Below, piece after piece: positions 42,186 through 49,815 of a stretch of 64,000 bases of DNA (positions within the stretch are counted from its first letter, which is position 1; each line of letters begins with the position of its first letter). The stretch lies in contig URPD01000003.1 in assembly GCA_900549645.1 (NCBI GenBank), positions 1 through 64,000 of the forward strand, written 5' to 3'. A program made the position numbers and the translations under genes. The notes below the pieces were generated by a model. It did no database searches and was not told the DNA's origin. It worked only from the letters and a program-made list of their open reading frames with translations. This DNA comes from an uncultured Eubacteriales bacterium. GTDB lineage: Bacteria; Bacillota; Clostridia; Oscillospirales; Oscillospiraceae.

Positions 42186-42474
42186 CAGCTTGTCAAAAAA
42201 GTCCTGTGAGGACTTTTTTTGACAAGCTTCATCCGCCGAGCATTTTGATATTATCAAAATGCTGCTTTGCTCCAAAAGTCGTTGATGTATCAAGACTTTT
42301 GGACGGCGGTTTATTGTATTTGAGGCGGGCCTTTTCTCGCTGCGGCTCGGTCACGGCGCGGCTCTGACATGCCACCGGCATGTCATTCACTACCGCGCCG
42401 CCGCTGCGCTACCCCTCAAGCTCCCCCGCTGCTCTCTTATCAGCGCCCTGCTGCACATGTTCTTTGACAGACTG
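42186..42474 (+). mobile_element. Terminator-inserted hairpin element, copy 1 (with nested repeat)
   Basis: Ends read CAGCTTGTCAAAAAAG and, inverted, CAGTCTGTCAAAGAAC (imperfect terminal inverted repeats). The interior is a chain of perfect hairpins (42187-42228, 42239-42263, 42272-42302). It matches 47763-47975 in reverse with about one substitution outside a ~77-bp nested insert at 42335-42411. It encodes no protein. Confidence 0.85.
42335..42411 (+). repeat. Nested palindromic repeat, copy 1
   Basis: About 77 bp, centred on GACATGCCACCGGCATGTC, nearly identical to 47250-47325; here it interrupts the element at 42186-42474. Confidence 0.85.
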
Positions 42475-42475
42475 A

Positions 42476-42507
42476 GCATCCCCATCCGATGACACGGATG
42501 GGGATGC
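42476..42507. repeat. Right direct repeat (hairpin) flanking element copy 1; terminator of yitT-like gene
   Basis: Identical to 42153-42184. The outer flanks TAATGC (left) and TGCATTA (right) are complementary, as expected if one longer hairpin was split by the insertion. Confidence 0.88.
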
Positions 42508-42514
42508 TGCATTA

Positions 42515-43402
42515 CTACATTTTCTTGAGGAAATTGCCGTAGACTCGGACGTCGCTGCTTATCACGATGAACGCGGAGGGGTCGATCTTCTTGGCGAGGC
42601 TTCGGAGCTGGGCTATCTCGTACTTGCTCATAAGCACGTACAGCATCGTGCTCCCCTGCCCGGTATACGCGCCGACGCTCGCCCACTCGGTGACGCCGCG
42701 CCCCATCTGGCGGAATATCTCCGCCTCGATCTCCTTGCCCTTCTTGGTGATGATCTTCGCCTCGACGTTTATATTCTGCGAATGCATCTTGTCCAGCGCG
42801 AAGGAATACACAAACGTGAACAGCATCGAATATATAACAACGCGCACGCCGAATACGTAGAAGCATGTGGCGAACAGAGCCGCGTTCACGAACAGCGTGA
42901 GCTGCCCGACGCCCGTCTCCTTGCGGCGCAGGATCATCAGCACTCCGACAATATCGAACCCGCCGCCGCTGCCGCCGCAGCGCAGGACTATACCCATCAT
43001 CGCGCCGCACACAAGTCCGCCGACAAGCACCGAGGCCAGCACATCGTCCGGCAGAACCGCGCGCGCGGGGATAAACGCGAGGAAAACCGTCATCATCGCA
43101 ACGGAAATTATCGTCTTGACAAAGAACATATGGCTCACATCGTGCCACGCGAAATACAACAGCGGCAGGTTCAGCAGGAAATATATAACCGACGCGAGGT
43201 CGATATTCACGCTCAGGCCGAGGTGCTCCACAAGCAGCGTACGGATGACTTGACAGATGCCCATCAGCCCGCCGCTGTACATCCCGACCGGCACCACGAA
43301 CAGGTTCATGACGGCTGAGTATACAAACGTCGCAAGGATTGCAAGCAGGGTGCGCCGTACCTCGGCCCATGCGTCGGCATTGATTTTCTCTTTTTTTGTC
43401 AT
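42515..43402 (-). CDS. YitT-family membrane protein
   Basis: 295 residues. Five or six helices (VVPVGMYSGGLMGICQVI; GGSGGGFDIVGVLMI) and a C-terminal cytoplasmic DUF2179 domain (ITKKGKEIEAEIFRQMGRGVT; YTGQGSTMLYVLMSKYE). Function of the family is unknown. The start at 43402 (MTKKEKINADAW) is most natural, though no strong ribosome site is seen; a longer form would begin at 43456. The gene follows rplT and may be read from it. It ends with TAG. Confidence 0.85.
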   Translation of the reverse strand: MTKKEKINADAWAEVRRTLLAILATFVYSAVMNLFVVPVGMYSGGLMGICQVIRTLLVEHLGLSVNIDLASVIYFLLNLPLLYFAWHDVSHMFFVKTIISVAMMTVFLAFIPARAVLPDDVLASVLVGGLVCGAMMGIVLRCGGSGGGFDIVGVLMILRRKETGVGQLTLFVNAALFATCFYVFGVRVVIYSMLFTFVYSFALDKMHSQNINVEAKIITKKGKEIEAEIFRQMGRGVTEWASVGAYTGQGSTMLYVLMSKYEIAQLRSLAKKIDPSAFIVISSDVRVYGNFLKKM

Positions 43403-43421
43403 AAAATCACATAAATACAGC

Positions 43422-43448
43422 TTATGCCGCCCAAAATGAGCGGCATAA
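43422..43448 (-). terminator. Hairpin between rplT and yitT-like gene
   Basis: TTATGCCGC/GCGGCATAA stem without a good U-run; may be a partial terminator. Confidence 0.5.
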
Positions 43449-43465
43449 TGCGTCAATTATTAAAA

Positions 43466-43819
43466 TTACTTCGCGGCCTTTGCCATCTCGCACAGTGCGG
43501 TGAAAGCGGCAGGATCGTGAATAGCGGTCTCGGAGAGCATCTTGCGGTTCATATCAACGCCGGCTAGCTTCAGACCGTGCATGAAGGTGGAATAGTTCAT
43601 GCCGTTCATCTTGCAGGCTGCACTGATACGGGTGATCCACAGCTGACGGAAATCTCTCTTCTTCTGCTTGCGGCCGACGTATGCGTAACGACCAGACTTC
43701 ATCAGCTGCTCGTTGGCCATCTTATAGTGACGGGACTTATTTCCCCAATAACCCTTTGCAAGGCCGAGAATCTTGCTTCTGTGCTTGCGGGTCATCATTG
43801 CGCCTTTAACTCTTGCCAT
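43466..43819 (-). CDS. rplT: 50S ribosomal protein L20
   Basis: 117 residues with the typical [23 protein letters not shown]-terminal part (core RKHRSKIL) and [10 protein letters not shown]. Early 50S assembly protein, third gene of infC-rpmI-rplT. In Firmicutes L20 represses the operon through its leader. Confidence 0.98.
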   Translation of the reverse strand: MARVKGAMMTRKHRSKILGLAKGYWGNKSRHYKMANEQLMKSGRYAYVGRKQKKRDFRQLWITRISAACKMNGMNYSTFMHGLKLAGVDMNRKMLSETAIHDPAAFTALCEMAKAAK

Positions 43820-43848
43820 TTGATTATCCTCCTATTTAACGACTATCC

Positions 43849-44046
43849 TTATTTGTAAGGAATCATTTTCTTGATGGTTGCTTCGTTGGTGACGTCCGCA
43901 TACGCTTCACCGCGCAGGCGACGGCAACGCTTGGTGTCCTTCTTGGTGAGGATATGGCTCTTGAAAGCATGTGCGCGTTTTACCTTACCGGTCTTGGTGA
44001 GATTGAATCTCTTCTTGGCACCGCTATGGGTCTTCAGTTTGGGCAT
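43849..44046 (-). CDS. rpmI: 50S ribosomal protein L35
   Basis: 65 residues ([20 protein letters not shown]...), normal length, between infC and rplT. Confidence 0.98.
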   Translation of the reverse strand: MPKLKTHSGAKKRFNLTKTGKVKRAHAFKSHILTKKDTKRCRRLRGEAYADVTNEATIKKMIPYK

Positions 44047-44100
44047 GATATTTTCTCCTTCCGTAACTGGGTTTAACAGGCTGGCCTGTTGTAAACTTGA

Positions 44101-44676
44101 TTATTCTTCCGCTGCGGGGGCGGGCTTGGGAGCTTTGGGCTTTGCCGGCTTTTTCGGCGGGGTGACGGGCTTCGGGGAGAGGAAGATGGACATATTCCTG
44201 CCCTCCAGCTTCGGCGCTTTGTCAAGCACGGCGATCTCCGCGCACTTGTCTGCGTAGTCGCGCAAAAGCACCTCACCTATCTCGGTATGAGCCATCTCCC
44301 TGCCGCGGAAGCGCACAGATACCTTCACACGATCGCCGTCGGAGAGGAACTTCTGTCCGTTGCGGAGCTTCGTGTTGAAGTCGTTGGTGTCGATACCGGG
44401 AGACATACGGATCTCCTTGATCTCGATGACACGCTGATTCTTCTTGGCTTCCTTTTCCTTCTTCGTCTGCTCGAAACGGAACTTACCATAGTCCATGATC
44501 TTACACACGGGGGGATTGGAGCCGGGAGCGATCTTAACAAGATCAAGCTCGTTTTCCTCGGCTATCTTCAGCGCCGCCGCTGCGGACATGATGCCGAGCT
44601 GCTCGCCCTCACTGCCGATCAGGCGTACTTCTTTATCAAGGATCTCTTCGTTGATCTGATGAGTTGTGTTTGCGAT
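44101..44676 (-). CDS. infC: Translation initiation factor IF-3, ATC start
   Basis: 191 residues if started at ATC 44676, nine bases behind GGAGG. The frame then reads IANTTHQINEEILDKEVRLIGSEG, the normal IF-3 N-terminus, and no ATG occurs before 44589, which would delete that domain. An in-frame TGA (44683-44685) blocks extension. IF-3 genes characteristically use rare starts (AUU/AUC/AUA) for self-control. The C-terminus has an unusual Lys/Pro/Ala-rich extension (PPKKPAKPKAPKPAPAAEE). Confidence 0.95.
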   Translation of the reverse strand: MANTTHQINEEILDKEVRLIGSEGEQLGIMSAAAALKIAEENELDLVKIAPGSNPPVCKIMDYGKFRFEQTKKEKEAKKNQRVIEIKEIRMSPGIDTNDFNTKLRNGQKFLSDGDRVKVSVRFRGREMAHTEIGEVLLRDYADKCAEIAVLDKAPKLEGRNMSIFLSPKPVTPPKKPAKPKAPKPAPAAEE

Positions 44677-44699
44677 TGCGATTCACCTCCACGGAAAAT

Positions 44700-44850
44700 A
44701 AAAACGCGGACGCACAGCATCCGCGAATAAAAACAACATTTAGCCCCATGGGGCTGCTGCTCTTATTTACCTCGGCTGGCCAGATGCCGCCGGGTGAGGC
44801 CGGAGATGCCGTACCTTCTTTGTTTTAGCCTAGTTACTATACCAGCAAAA
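44700..44850 (-). ncRNA. infC-rpmI-rplT leader with attenuator
   Basis: Between promoter and infC lie a GCCCCATGGGGC hairpin (44741-44753) and an intrinsic terminator (stem CGCGGATGC/GCGTCCGCG, 44705-44725) followed by TTTTTATTTT, ending just before the infC ribosome site. This is the layout of an L20/IF-3 attenuation leader. Confidence 0.75.
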
Positions 44851-44864
44851 CCGCGATATGTCAA
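44836..44864 (-). promoter_or_regulatory. Promoter of infC-rpmI-rplT
   Basis: TTGACA and TATAGT on the minus strand with a 17-base spacer. Confidence 0.9.
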
Positions 44865-44997
44865 CAGTTTTTCACGATTTTTCCGAATTAATTTTACGTC
44901 CTCCCGCGGATAAATATACCGTTCGCGGGAAAACTATGCGCACGGGCGGAAAACCGCCCCTCGCCGGGTCACACCGAGCTGATACGGAGTTGATACG

Positions 44998-45363
44998 ATG
45001 GAAATGATCGCGGTTTATGTCACGGGCGGGCTGCTGTACGGCCTGATAGAGCTGCTGTGGCGCGGCTGGACGCACTGGTCGATGCTCCTGTGCGGCGGAG
45101 CCTGCTTCGCGCTGATGTATCAGATTAGCCTCTCTGCGCTCTCATTCCCGTGGAAATGTCTGCTCAGCGCCTGCGTCATAACGGCGGTCGAGTTCGTCAC
45201 CGGCTGTTTGGTTAACATAATTCTGAAATGGCAGGTCTGGGACTACTCCTCCCTGCCCGGAAACCTTTGGGGACAGATATGCCCGCAGTTTTTCCTGATG
45301 TGGCTGCTGCTTTCCGTCCCCGGTCTCGGTCTGTGCCGCCTTCTGTCTACAACTCTGCGATGA
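44998..45363 (+). CDS. Putative ABC-transporter type IV (CmpB-like) membrane protein
   Basis: 121 residues, three or four helices, with GGLLYGLIELLWRGWTHWSML and WDYSSLPGNLWGQICPQF, both typical of the CmpB-like family. GGAG lies eight bases before the ATG. Its 3' end overlaps the end of the convergent SHOCT gene by 17 bases. Function unknown. Confidence 0.8.
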   Translation: MEMIAVYVTGGLLYGLIELLWRGWTHWSMLLCGGACFALMYQISLSALSFPWKCLLSACVITAVEFVTGCLVNIILKWQVWDYSSLPGNLWGQICPQFFLMWLLLSVPGLGLCRLLSTTLR

Positions 45364-45721
45364 TTTCCTTACGCTTGGCCTCGTACTCGTCTTGGCTGAT
45401 AAGCCCGGAATCGTACAGCTGCTGAAGCTTTTCCAGCCGGCTTCCGGCGTCATCCGGCTGTGTATTCTGCACGTCAGACTCGATCGTTATCTCCGGGCCT
45501 ACATAGTGCTTTCCGAACGCCGAATATATCCCGTAGACGCACATCGCGGCGGCCATCAGCGTCCAGAGTATGCCGAACGCGCCGAAGGTCGGGATGGCCA
45601 CGAATATGCCGATCAGTACGAATATACCGCCGACTACCGCGCTCATGGCGCCGCTGGCCTTGCCGGGGCGCTTGGTCACGCGGTATTTTTTATTGCTGTT
45701 ATTGTCGAAATTATTCTGCAT
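45347..45721 (-). CDS. SHOCT-domain membrane protein
   Basis: 124 residues. A basic N-terminus, two membrane helices (AMSAVVGGIFVLIGIFVAI; GILWTLMAAAMCVYGIY) and a C-terminal SHOCT motif (RLEKLQQLYDSGLISQDEYEAKRKEII). Start at ATG 45721; a TTG at 45730 is in frame. It follows deoC directly and is probably co-transcribed. Confidence 0.8.
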   Translation of the reverse strand: MQNNFDNNSNKKYRVTKRPGKASGAMSAVVGGIFVLIGIFVAIPTFGAFGILWTLMAAAMCVYGIYSAFGKHYVGPEITIESDVQNTQPDDAGSRLEKLQQLYDSGLISQDEYEAKRKEIIAEL

Positions 45722-45726
45722 ACCGC

Positions 45727-46410
45727 TCAATAACTCTCGTTCGGCGCGCCCTCCGCCTTCTCAAGCTCCATTGCGAGCTTGACAATACGGCTGGTGCCGA
45801 GACGCTCTGCGCCGAGGTTGATGAAGTCCTCGGCATCCTGAAGCGAGGAGATGCCGCCGGCGGCCTTGACCTTCACGGTCGGGGGGCACTCACGGCGCAT
45901 AAGCTCCACGTCCTCGCGGGTAGCGCCGCCCTTGGAGAAGCCAGTGGAGGTCTTGATGAAGTCCGCGCCGCAGTCGGAGACGATGTGGCAAAGCTTTATC
46001 TTCTCTTCCTCGGTAAGCAGGCAGCACTCGATTATGACCTTGAGTATATGGCCGCGGGTAGCCTCGCGCACGGCGCTGATATCGCGCGCGACGTCCTCCC
46101 AGCAGCCGTCCTTGACCATGGAGACGTTGATGACCATGTCTATCTCCTCCGCGCCGTTGCGGACGGCGTCGGCGGCCTCATACGCCTTGGCGGCGGTGGT
46201 CATGTAGCCGTTGGGGAAGCCGATAACGGTGCAGATAGTGAGCTTATCGCCGACATAGCGGCGCGCGCCCGCGACATGACATGGCGGGATGCAGACGCTC
46301 GCGCAGTTGTATTTCATCGCCTGATCGCAGAGCTTGCGGATCTCGTCGCTTGTGCAGTCGACGCGCAGCAGGGTATGGTCGCATTTTTCAAGAATGTCTT
46401 TTATGTCCAT
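45727..46410 (-). CDS. deoC: Deoxyribose-phosphate aldolase
   Basis: 227 residues. Class I aldolase: the Schiff-base Lys lies in VKAAGGI, the proton-relay Lys in FIKTSTGF, and the DHT-like start is CDHTLL. It splits 2-deoxyribose-5-phosphate to glyceraldehyde-3-phosphate and acetaldehyde. GGAGAAA is placed before the ATG. No other deo genes are near. Confidence 0.96.
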   Translation of the reverse strand: MDIKDILEKCDHTLLRVDCTSDEIRKLCDQAMKYNCASVCIPPCHVAGARRYVGDKLTICTVIGFPNGYMTTAAKAYEAADAVRNGAEEIDMVINVSMVKDGCWEDVARDISAVREATRGHILKVIIECCLLTEEEKIKLCHIVSDCGADFIKTSTGFSKGGATREDVELMRRECPPTVKVKAAGGISSLQDAEDFINLGAERLGTSRIVKLAMELEKAEGAPNESY

Positions 46411-46519
46411 AATATTTCTCCTTAATCTAAACTGCCGGTATTATACCTTTTTTATCAGGCATATTCAAGTATCCGGTGTGAATAGATTGAAATATCTCAA
46501 CGAAAAGGACGGTTTCGGA

Positions 46520-47143
46520 ATGGACATGAACACCGAGAATAACTACACACGGCTCGTCGGCGCTATGGCGGGGCGTCCCGTTTTATCCCATTCTGCACGC
46601 GGTGAGGATTTTTACTGCTTCCCGCTTGAGGTCGTGCGGCTGTCGGGCGCGTCGGACAGCATAAATATAATAGTGCGCGCCGAGCAGCTCGCGGCGCTGG
46701 AGGCCGCGGAGCATGAAAAGCTCTGCGTCGTCGGGCAGCTGCGCACTTTCAATAACCGCCGCGGCGTCGGGGCGAAGCTTGTGATAACAGTGTTCGCAAA
46801 GGAGCTGTTCTTCTGCGACGAGCCGGACTGCAACGAGGTGTATCTGCGCGGCACGCTCTGCAAGCCGCCGAATCTGCGCACGACGCCAATGGGGCGCGAC
46901 ATCTGCGATCTCATGCTCGCCGTGAACCGGCACTATGGGCGTTCGGACTATCTGCCCTGCATCTGCTGGGGGCCGCGGGCGCGGTCGGCGGCGCAGTGGG
47001 GCGTGGGGACGATGCTTCGGCTTGAGGGGCGCATCCAGAGCCGCCGCTACATAAAGGTCAGTGATGACGGCGCGGAGGAGCGTACCGCATTCGAGGTCTC
47101 CGCCGCCGAGGTCGAGGAGCTGCCCGCGGAGGTGAAGGTGTAG
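46520..47143 (+). CDS. Tandem OB-fold single-stranded DNA-binding-like protein
   Basis: 207 residues. Two OB folds: the first contains VLSHSARGEDFYCFPLEVVRLSG, the second CKPPNLRTTPMGRDICDLMLAVNRHYGRSDYLPCI (core TPMGRDICDLMLAVNR), a pattern known in a clostridial SSB-like group. It lacks the acidic C-terminal tail of house-keeping SSB, so partner binding differs. Start at 46520 follows AAAGGAC; 46526 is possible. It ends with TAG. Confidence 0.82.
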   Translation: MDMNTENNYTRLVGAMAGRPVLSHSARGEDFYCFPLEVVRLSGASDSINIIVRAEQLAALEAAEHEKLCVVGQLRTFNNRRGVGAKLVITVFAKELFFCDEPDCNEVYLRGTLCKPPNLRTTPMGRDICDLMLAVNRHYGRSDYLPCICWGPRARSAAQWGVGTMLRLEGRIQSRRYIKVSDDGAEERTAFEVSAAEVEELPAEVKV

Positions 47144-47210
47144 GAGGAGGGGGCGGGCAGTGTGGATTTGTTGTGGGGGGTAAGCACCTTCTTTTATTCT
47201 CTGCTCTGGT

Positions 47211-47445
47211 CTGAACTCTGGCGACCCCTTCGGCGCTAACGCGTCACTGTCTCGCTGCGGCTCGGTCACGGCGCGGCTTTGACATGCCCCCGGCATGTCA
47301 TTCACTACCGCGCCGCCGTTGCACTACCCTAAGAGGGGCAGCGCTTCGCGGCAAAGTTTTCGCACTGGCGCAATAGCTGCACCTCCCCCTTGGCGCCCCT
47401 CTTAGGGGAGCTGGCGGCCGTAAGGCCGACTGAGGGGTCGCCGGA
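47211..47445. repeat. Paired GGCGACCCCT repeats, forward and inverted, copy d
   Basis: A forward copy (GGCGACCCCTTCGG at 47220, interrupted by the nested repeat at 47250-47325, resuming CCTAAGAGGGG) faces an inverted copy (47383-47445, ending ACTGAGGGGTCGCC). The 869-base gap 47144-48012 is entirely repeats; no gene is supported. Confidence 0.75.
47250..47325 (+). repeat. Nested palindromic repeat, copy 2
   Basis: Same ~77-bp unit as 42335-42411, here inserted in repeat copy d. Centre GACATGCCCCCGGCATGTC. Confidence 0.85.
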
Positions 47446-47499
47446 GTTGCGACACCAGCAGAGGGGAAAAGAAAGCTCAGTGTAGAGATTAGGTTTCTT

Positions 47500-47665
47500 G
47501 CCTCCCTTGTGTAAAGGGAGGTGGATCGGCGCAAGCCGAGCCGGAGGGATTGTGCAGAATAAGGCTCAAATTGTGCGCCGTTTTAGGGCAAATGCGTGAC
47601 ATCTGCGTTGTGCGGAACAATCCCTCAGTCGCTCCGCGACAGCTCACTTTACACAAGGGAGCCAA
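47500..47665. repeat. Two further GGCGACCCCT-family half copies
   Basis: An inverted part (CCTCCCTTGTGTAAAGGGAGG, 47501-47560 region, with a GGCGCAAGCC hairpin) and a forward part (CAATCCCTCAGTCGC, 47617-47663, ending TTTACACAAGGGAGCC). Confidence 0.65.
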
Positions 47666-47733
47666 ATACGTAGACTTAACATTCTCATGCCATTTTCACA
47701 CTTGTATTAGGACAAAAATCAATGCATCCCCCA

Positions 47734-47762
47734 AAACAGGCAGGGCGAATCGCCCTGCCTGT
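47734..47762. repeat. Left direct repeat (hairpin) flanking element copy 2
   Basis: 29-bp sequence with arms CAGGCAGGGCG/CGCCCTGCCTG, identical to 47976-48004 but unrelated to the repeat around copy 1. Confidence 0.92.
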
Positions 47763-47975
47763 CAGTCTGTCAAAGAACATGTGCAGCAGGGCGCGGATAA
47801 GAGAGCAGCGGGGGAGCTTGAGGGGGCAAGGCCCGCCTCAAATACAATAAACCGCCGTCCAAAAGTCTTGATACATCAACGACTTTTGGAGCAAAGCAGC
47901 ATTTTGATAATATCAAAATGCTCGGCGGATGAAGCTTGTCAAAAAAAGTCCTCACAGGACTTTTTTGACAAGCTG
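47763..47975 (-). mobile_element. Terminator-inserted hairpin element, copy 2
   Basis: 213 bp, inverse orientation to copy 1 and lacking its nested insert. Ends CAGTCTGTCAAAGAAC and (inverted) CAGCTTGTCAAAAAAG. It carries the same chain of hairpins and no coding potential. Confidence 0.88.
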
Positions 47976-48004
47976 AAACAGGCAGGGCGAATCGCCCTGC
48001 CTGT
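47976..48004 (-). repeat. Right direct repeat (hairpin) flanking element copy 2; terminator of DUF4097 gene
   Basis: Identical to 47734-47762. It lies nine bases after the DUF4097 stop and is followed on the minus strand by TTT. Confidence 0.92.
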
Positions 48005-48012
48005 TCAACATT

Positions 48013-48891
48013 TCATTCATACTTTTCAGCCACTATCTGCAAATCACCACTCACGGTATCGACCGAAAACGCGGCGTTTTCTGACACGGTGCAGTCGATG
48101 CTGTGAACCATATCGCCGGAGACGGAGCTGAACCGCACCGACGGCTGCATCCCCTCCGGGACAAGCAGCGACACATTGCCGCTCACGGTGTTTACCTTCA
48201 GCTTCGCGTCCGCATTGCGCATTCCGATCTGAACCTCGCCGCTGACCGTCTCGGCGGTGACCGTCCCGATGGTACAATTGCGGAAGATGACATTGCCGGA
48301 TACGGAGCTGACGCTCAACTTCTCCATTGTCATGCCCTCGGCGCTGATGCTGCTCGTGGTCATATCTACTGCGACATCCTCAAGCTCAATCGTCTCCGGA
48401 AGCCCGATGCGCAGATACTTGACCGGCAGCTCGTCGCGCCGCGCGGAATATTTTATCTCGAGCCTGCCGTTTTCGACGCGCCAGCACAGCGCCGTCCCGT
48501 CGTCCAGCGGGTTCTCGCATGTCTCGGAAATCTTTATCTCGTCCCCGCTCACTGGCACGATCTCGACGATGCCCGCAATCCATGCGAGGTTCAGCGAGCT
48601 TACGCCATCAGCCGCTACGCTGTACGTATTATCCGCCGAAACCTCGTTCCAACTGCGCTCGCCGACATAATCGCCGCTGCCAGTGACATTGGCGGCGTCG
48701 ATCTGCTCCATGACATAGCTGCCCGCCTTGTCGACGGCCTCGTTTATCATTTCCCCGACACTGTTGGTGCTCCCGTCCTCGCGCCGAACCTCGATATTCG
48801 CGCCGTCCTTCAGGCTTATCGAGCTGATTATGATGCCGAGAACGATAAGAGCCGCGGCGGTGATAAGTACGATTTTCGTGCTCTTTTTCAT
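48013..48891 (-). CDS. DUF4097-family cell-envelope protein
   Basis: 292 residues. One N-terminal membrane helix (STKIVLITAAALIVLGIIISSI) and a beta-helical DUF4097 domain with repeating SxxGxV units (SSVSGNVIF, ETVSGEVQI, NTVSGNVSLL, SSVSGDMV, DTVSGDLQI). It is third in a PadR-HAAS-DUF4097 operon widespread in Firmicutes. AAGGAG precedes the ATG. Function unknown, probably envelope stress. Confidence 0.88.
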   Translation of the reverse strand: MKKSTKIVLITAAALIVLGIIISSISLKDGANIEVRREDGSTNSVGEMINEAVDKAGSYVMEQIDAANVTGSGDYVGERSWNEVSADNTYSVAADGVSSLNLAWIAGIVEIVPVSGDEIKISETCENPLDDGTALCWRVENGRLEIKYSARRDELPVKYLRIGLPETIELEDVAVDMTTSSISAEGMTMEKLSVSSVSGNVIFRNCTIGTVTAETVSGEVQIGMRNADAKLKVNTVSGNVSLLVPEGMQPSVRFSSVSGDMVHSIDCTVSENAAFSVDTVSGDLQIVAEKYE

Positions 48892-48893
48892 GC

Positions 48894-49481
48894 TTACTGC
48901 TCCTTTTTGATAAGTAACTCCTTGATTTTATGCCACAGTGCCGAGGTTGCGCGCGCAATGAGCTTCACGAGACACACCGCGCCGAGTCCAGCCAGCAGCG
49001 CCGCGCCAAGCGCGATGAGCGCCATGCCAGTCAGCAGTCCCCATGGGACGCTGAGGTAGCCGAATATCGCCGCGCCTACAAGCGTTACCGCCCCGACGAC
49101 CAGCGCGACAACTACCGCCAGCACCGCCAGCGCTACCGCCCACAGCGCGATGAACACCCCCAGCACGATCGCCGCAGCCGCAATGAGCAGCGGCAGCCAT
49201 ATCGGGCATAGCACCACCGCCAGCAGAATGCTGAACGCCGTCCAGCCGCCGCTCGGCCGCACACGGCTGCGCACCAGTTCCGACATCGGCATGTCGCGCA
49301 GCAGCTCTTTTGCGATCTCCTCCGGATCGCCGAGGCGCGCGGCGGCCTCCTCTTCGGTCATGCCGTCCTCTATCATGTCGGAAAACATCTCGTCGTAATA
49401 CGCGACGTTCTTCTCTATCTCACTCTGCGGCATCTGCGCGAGACGCCAGCGCAGCAGCCGCAGAAATTCAGCTCTGCTCAT
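48894..49481 (-). CDS. HAAS (DUF1700) domain membrane protein
   Basis: 195 residues. Residues 1-~65 are the HAAS signalling domain (LAQMPQSEIEKNVAYYDEMF; EEAAARLGDPEEIAKEL), followed by four or so hydrophobic segments. The start at 49481 overlaps padR by 14 bases and has GGGAGG upstream. The partner PadR protein probably senses its state. Confidence 0.88.
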   Translation of the reverse strand: MSRAEFLRLLRWRLAQMPQSEIEKNVAYYDEMFSDMIEDGMTEEEAAARLGDPEEIAKELLRDMPMSELVRSRVRPSGGWTAFSILLAVVLCPIWLPLLIAAAAIVLGVFIALWAVALAVLAVVVALVVGAVTLVGAAIFGYLSVPWGLLTGMALIALGAALLAGLGAVCLVKLIARATSALWHKIKELLIKKEQ

Positions 49482-49794
49482 CTTCAAGTCCTCCCCTGAT
49501 AAACTCATACATCGCCTCCAGCTCACCCCAGCTGTCCGCGAAGTCCCGGAGCTGCTTTCTCCCCAGCTCCGTGATATGATAAAATTTTCTGAGCCGCCCG
49601 CTGTGCTCCACGGAATACACCGTGAGGCAGCCCGCCGACTCCAGCCGCCGCAGTATCGGATACAGCGTTGATTCCGTGACGTTGACGCAGCCGGACAAGT
49701 CCTTGACTATCTTATAGCCGTAGGAATCACCCCGCGCCGTGGCGGCGAGCACGCAGTTCTCGATAAGTCCGCGCTTCATCTGCGCGTCGAGCAT
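49468..49794 (-). CDS. PadR-family transcriptional regulator
   Basis: 108 residues, winged helix (NCVLAATARGDSYGYKIVKDL, core YGYKIVKDL; VTESTLYPILRRLESAG) plus a C-terminal dimer helix. It probably represses its own operon via the palindrome in its promoter. AAAGGGGG is before the ATG. Confidence 0.93.
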   Translation of the reverse strand: MLDAQMKRGLIENCVLAATARGDSYGYKIVKDLSGCVNVTESTLYPILRRLESAGCLTVYSVEHSGRLRKFYHITELGRKQLRDFADSWGELEAMYEFIRGGLEDEQS

Positions 49795-49815
49795 ATTGCA
49801 TACCCCCTTTCGCGT

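Noticed and set aside
42066..42293. Short frame repeated near 47.9 kb, containing HQRLLEQSSILIISKC
   Set aside because: It occurs twice only because the hairpin element is duplicated; the codons run through perfect palindromes and there is no ribosome site.
42150..42510. Group IIC intron inserted at a terminator
   Set aside because: Group IIC introns target terminators, but no domain V-like hairpin or reverse transcriptase is seen, and such introns do not duplicate the target.
42150..42510. Integron attC site
   Set aside because: The palindromes lack attC core sites and there is no integrase or cassette arrangement.
47144..48012. CRISPR array
   Set aside because: The repeats are of unequal length, in both orientations and without regular spacers; no cas genes are present.
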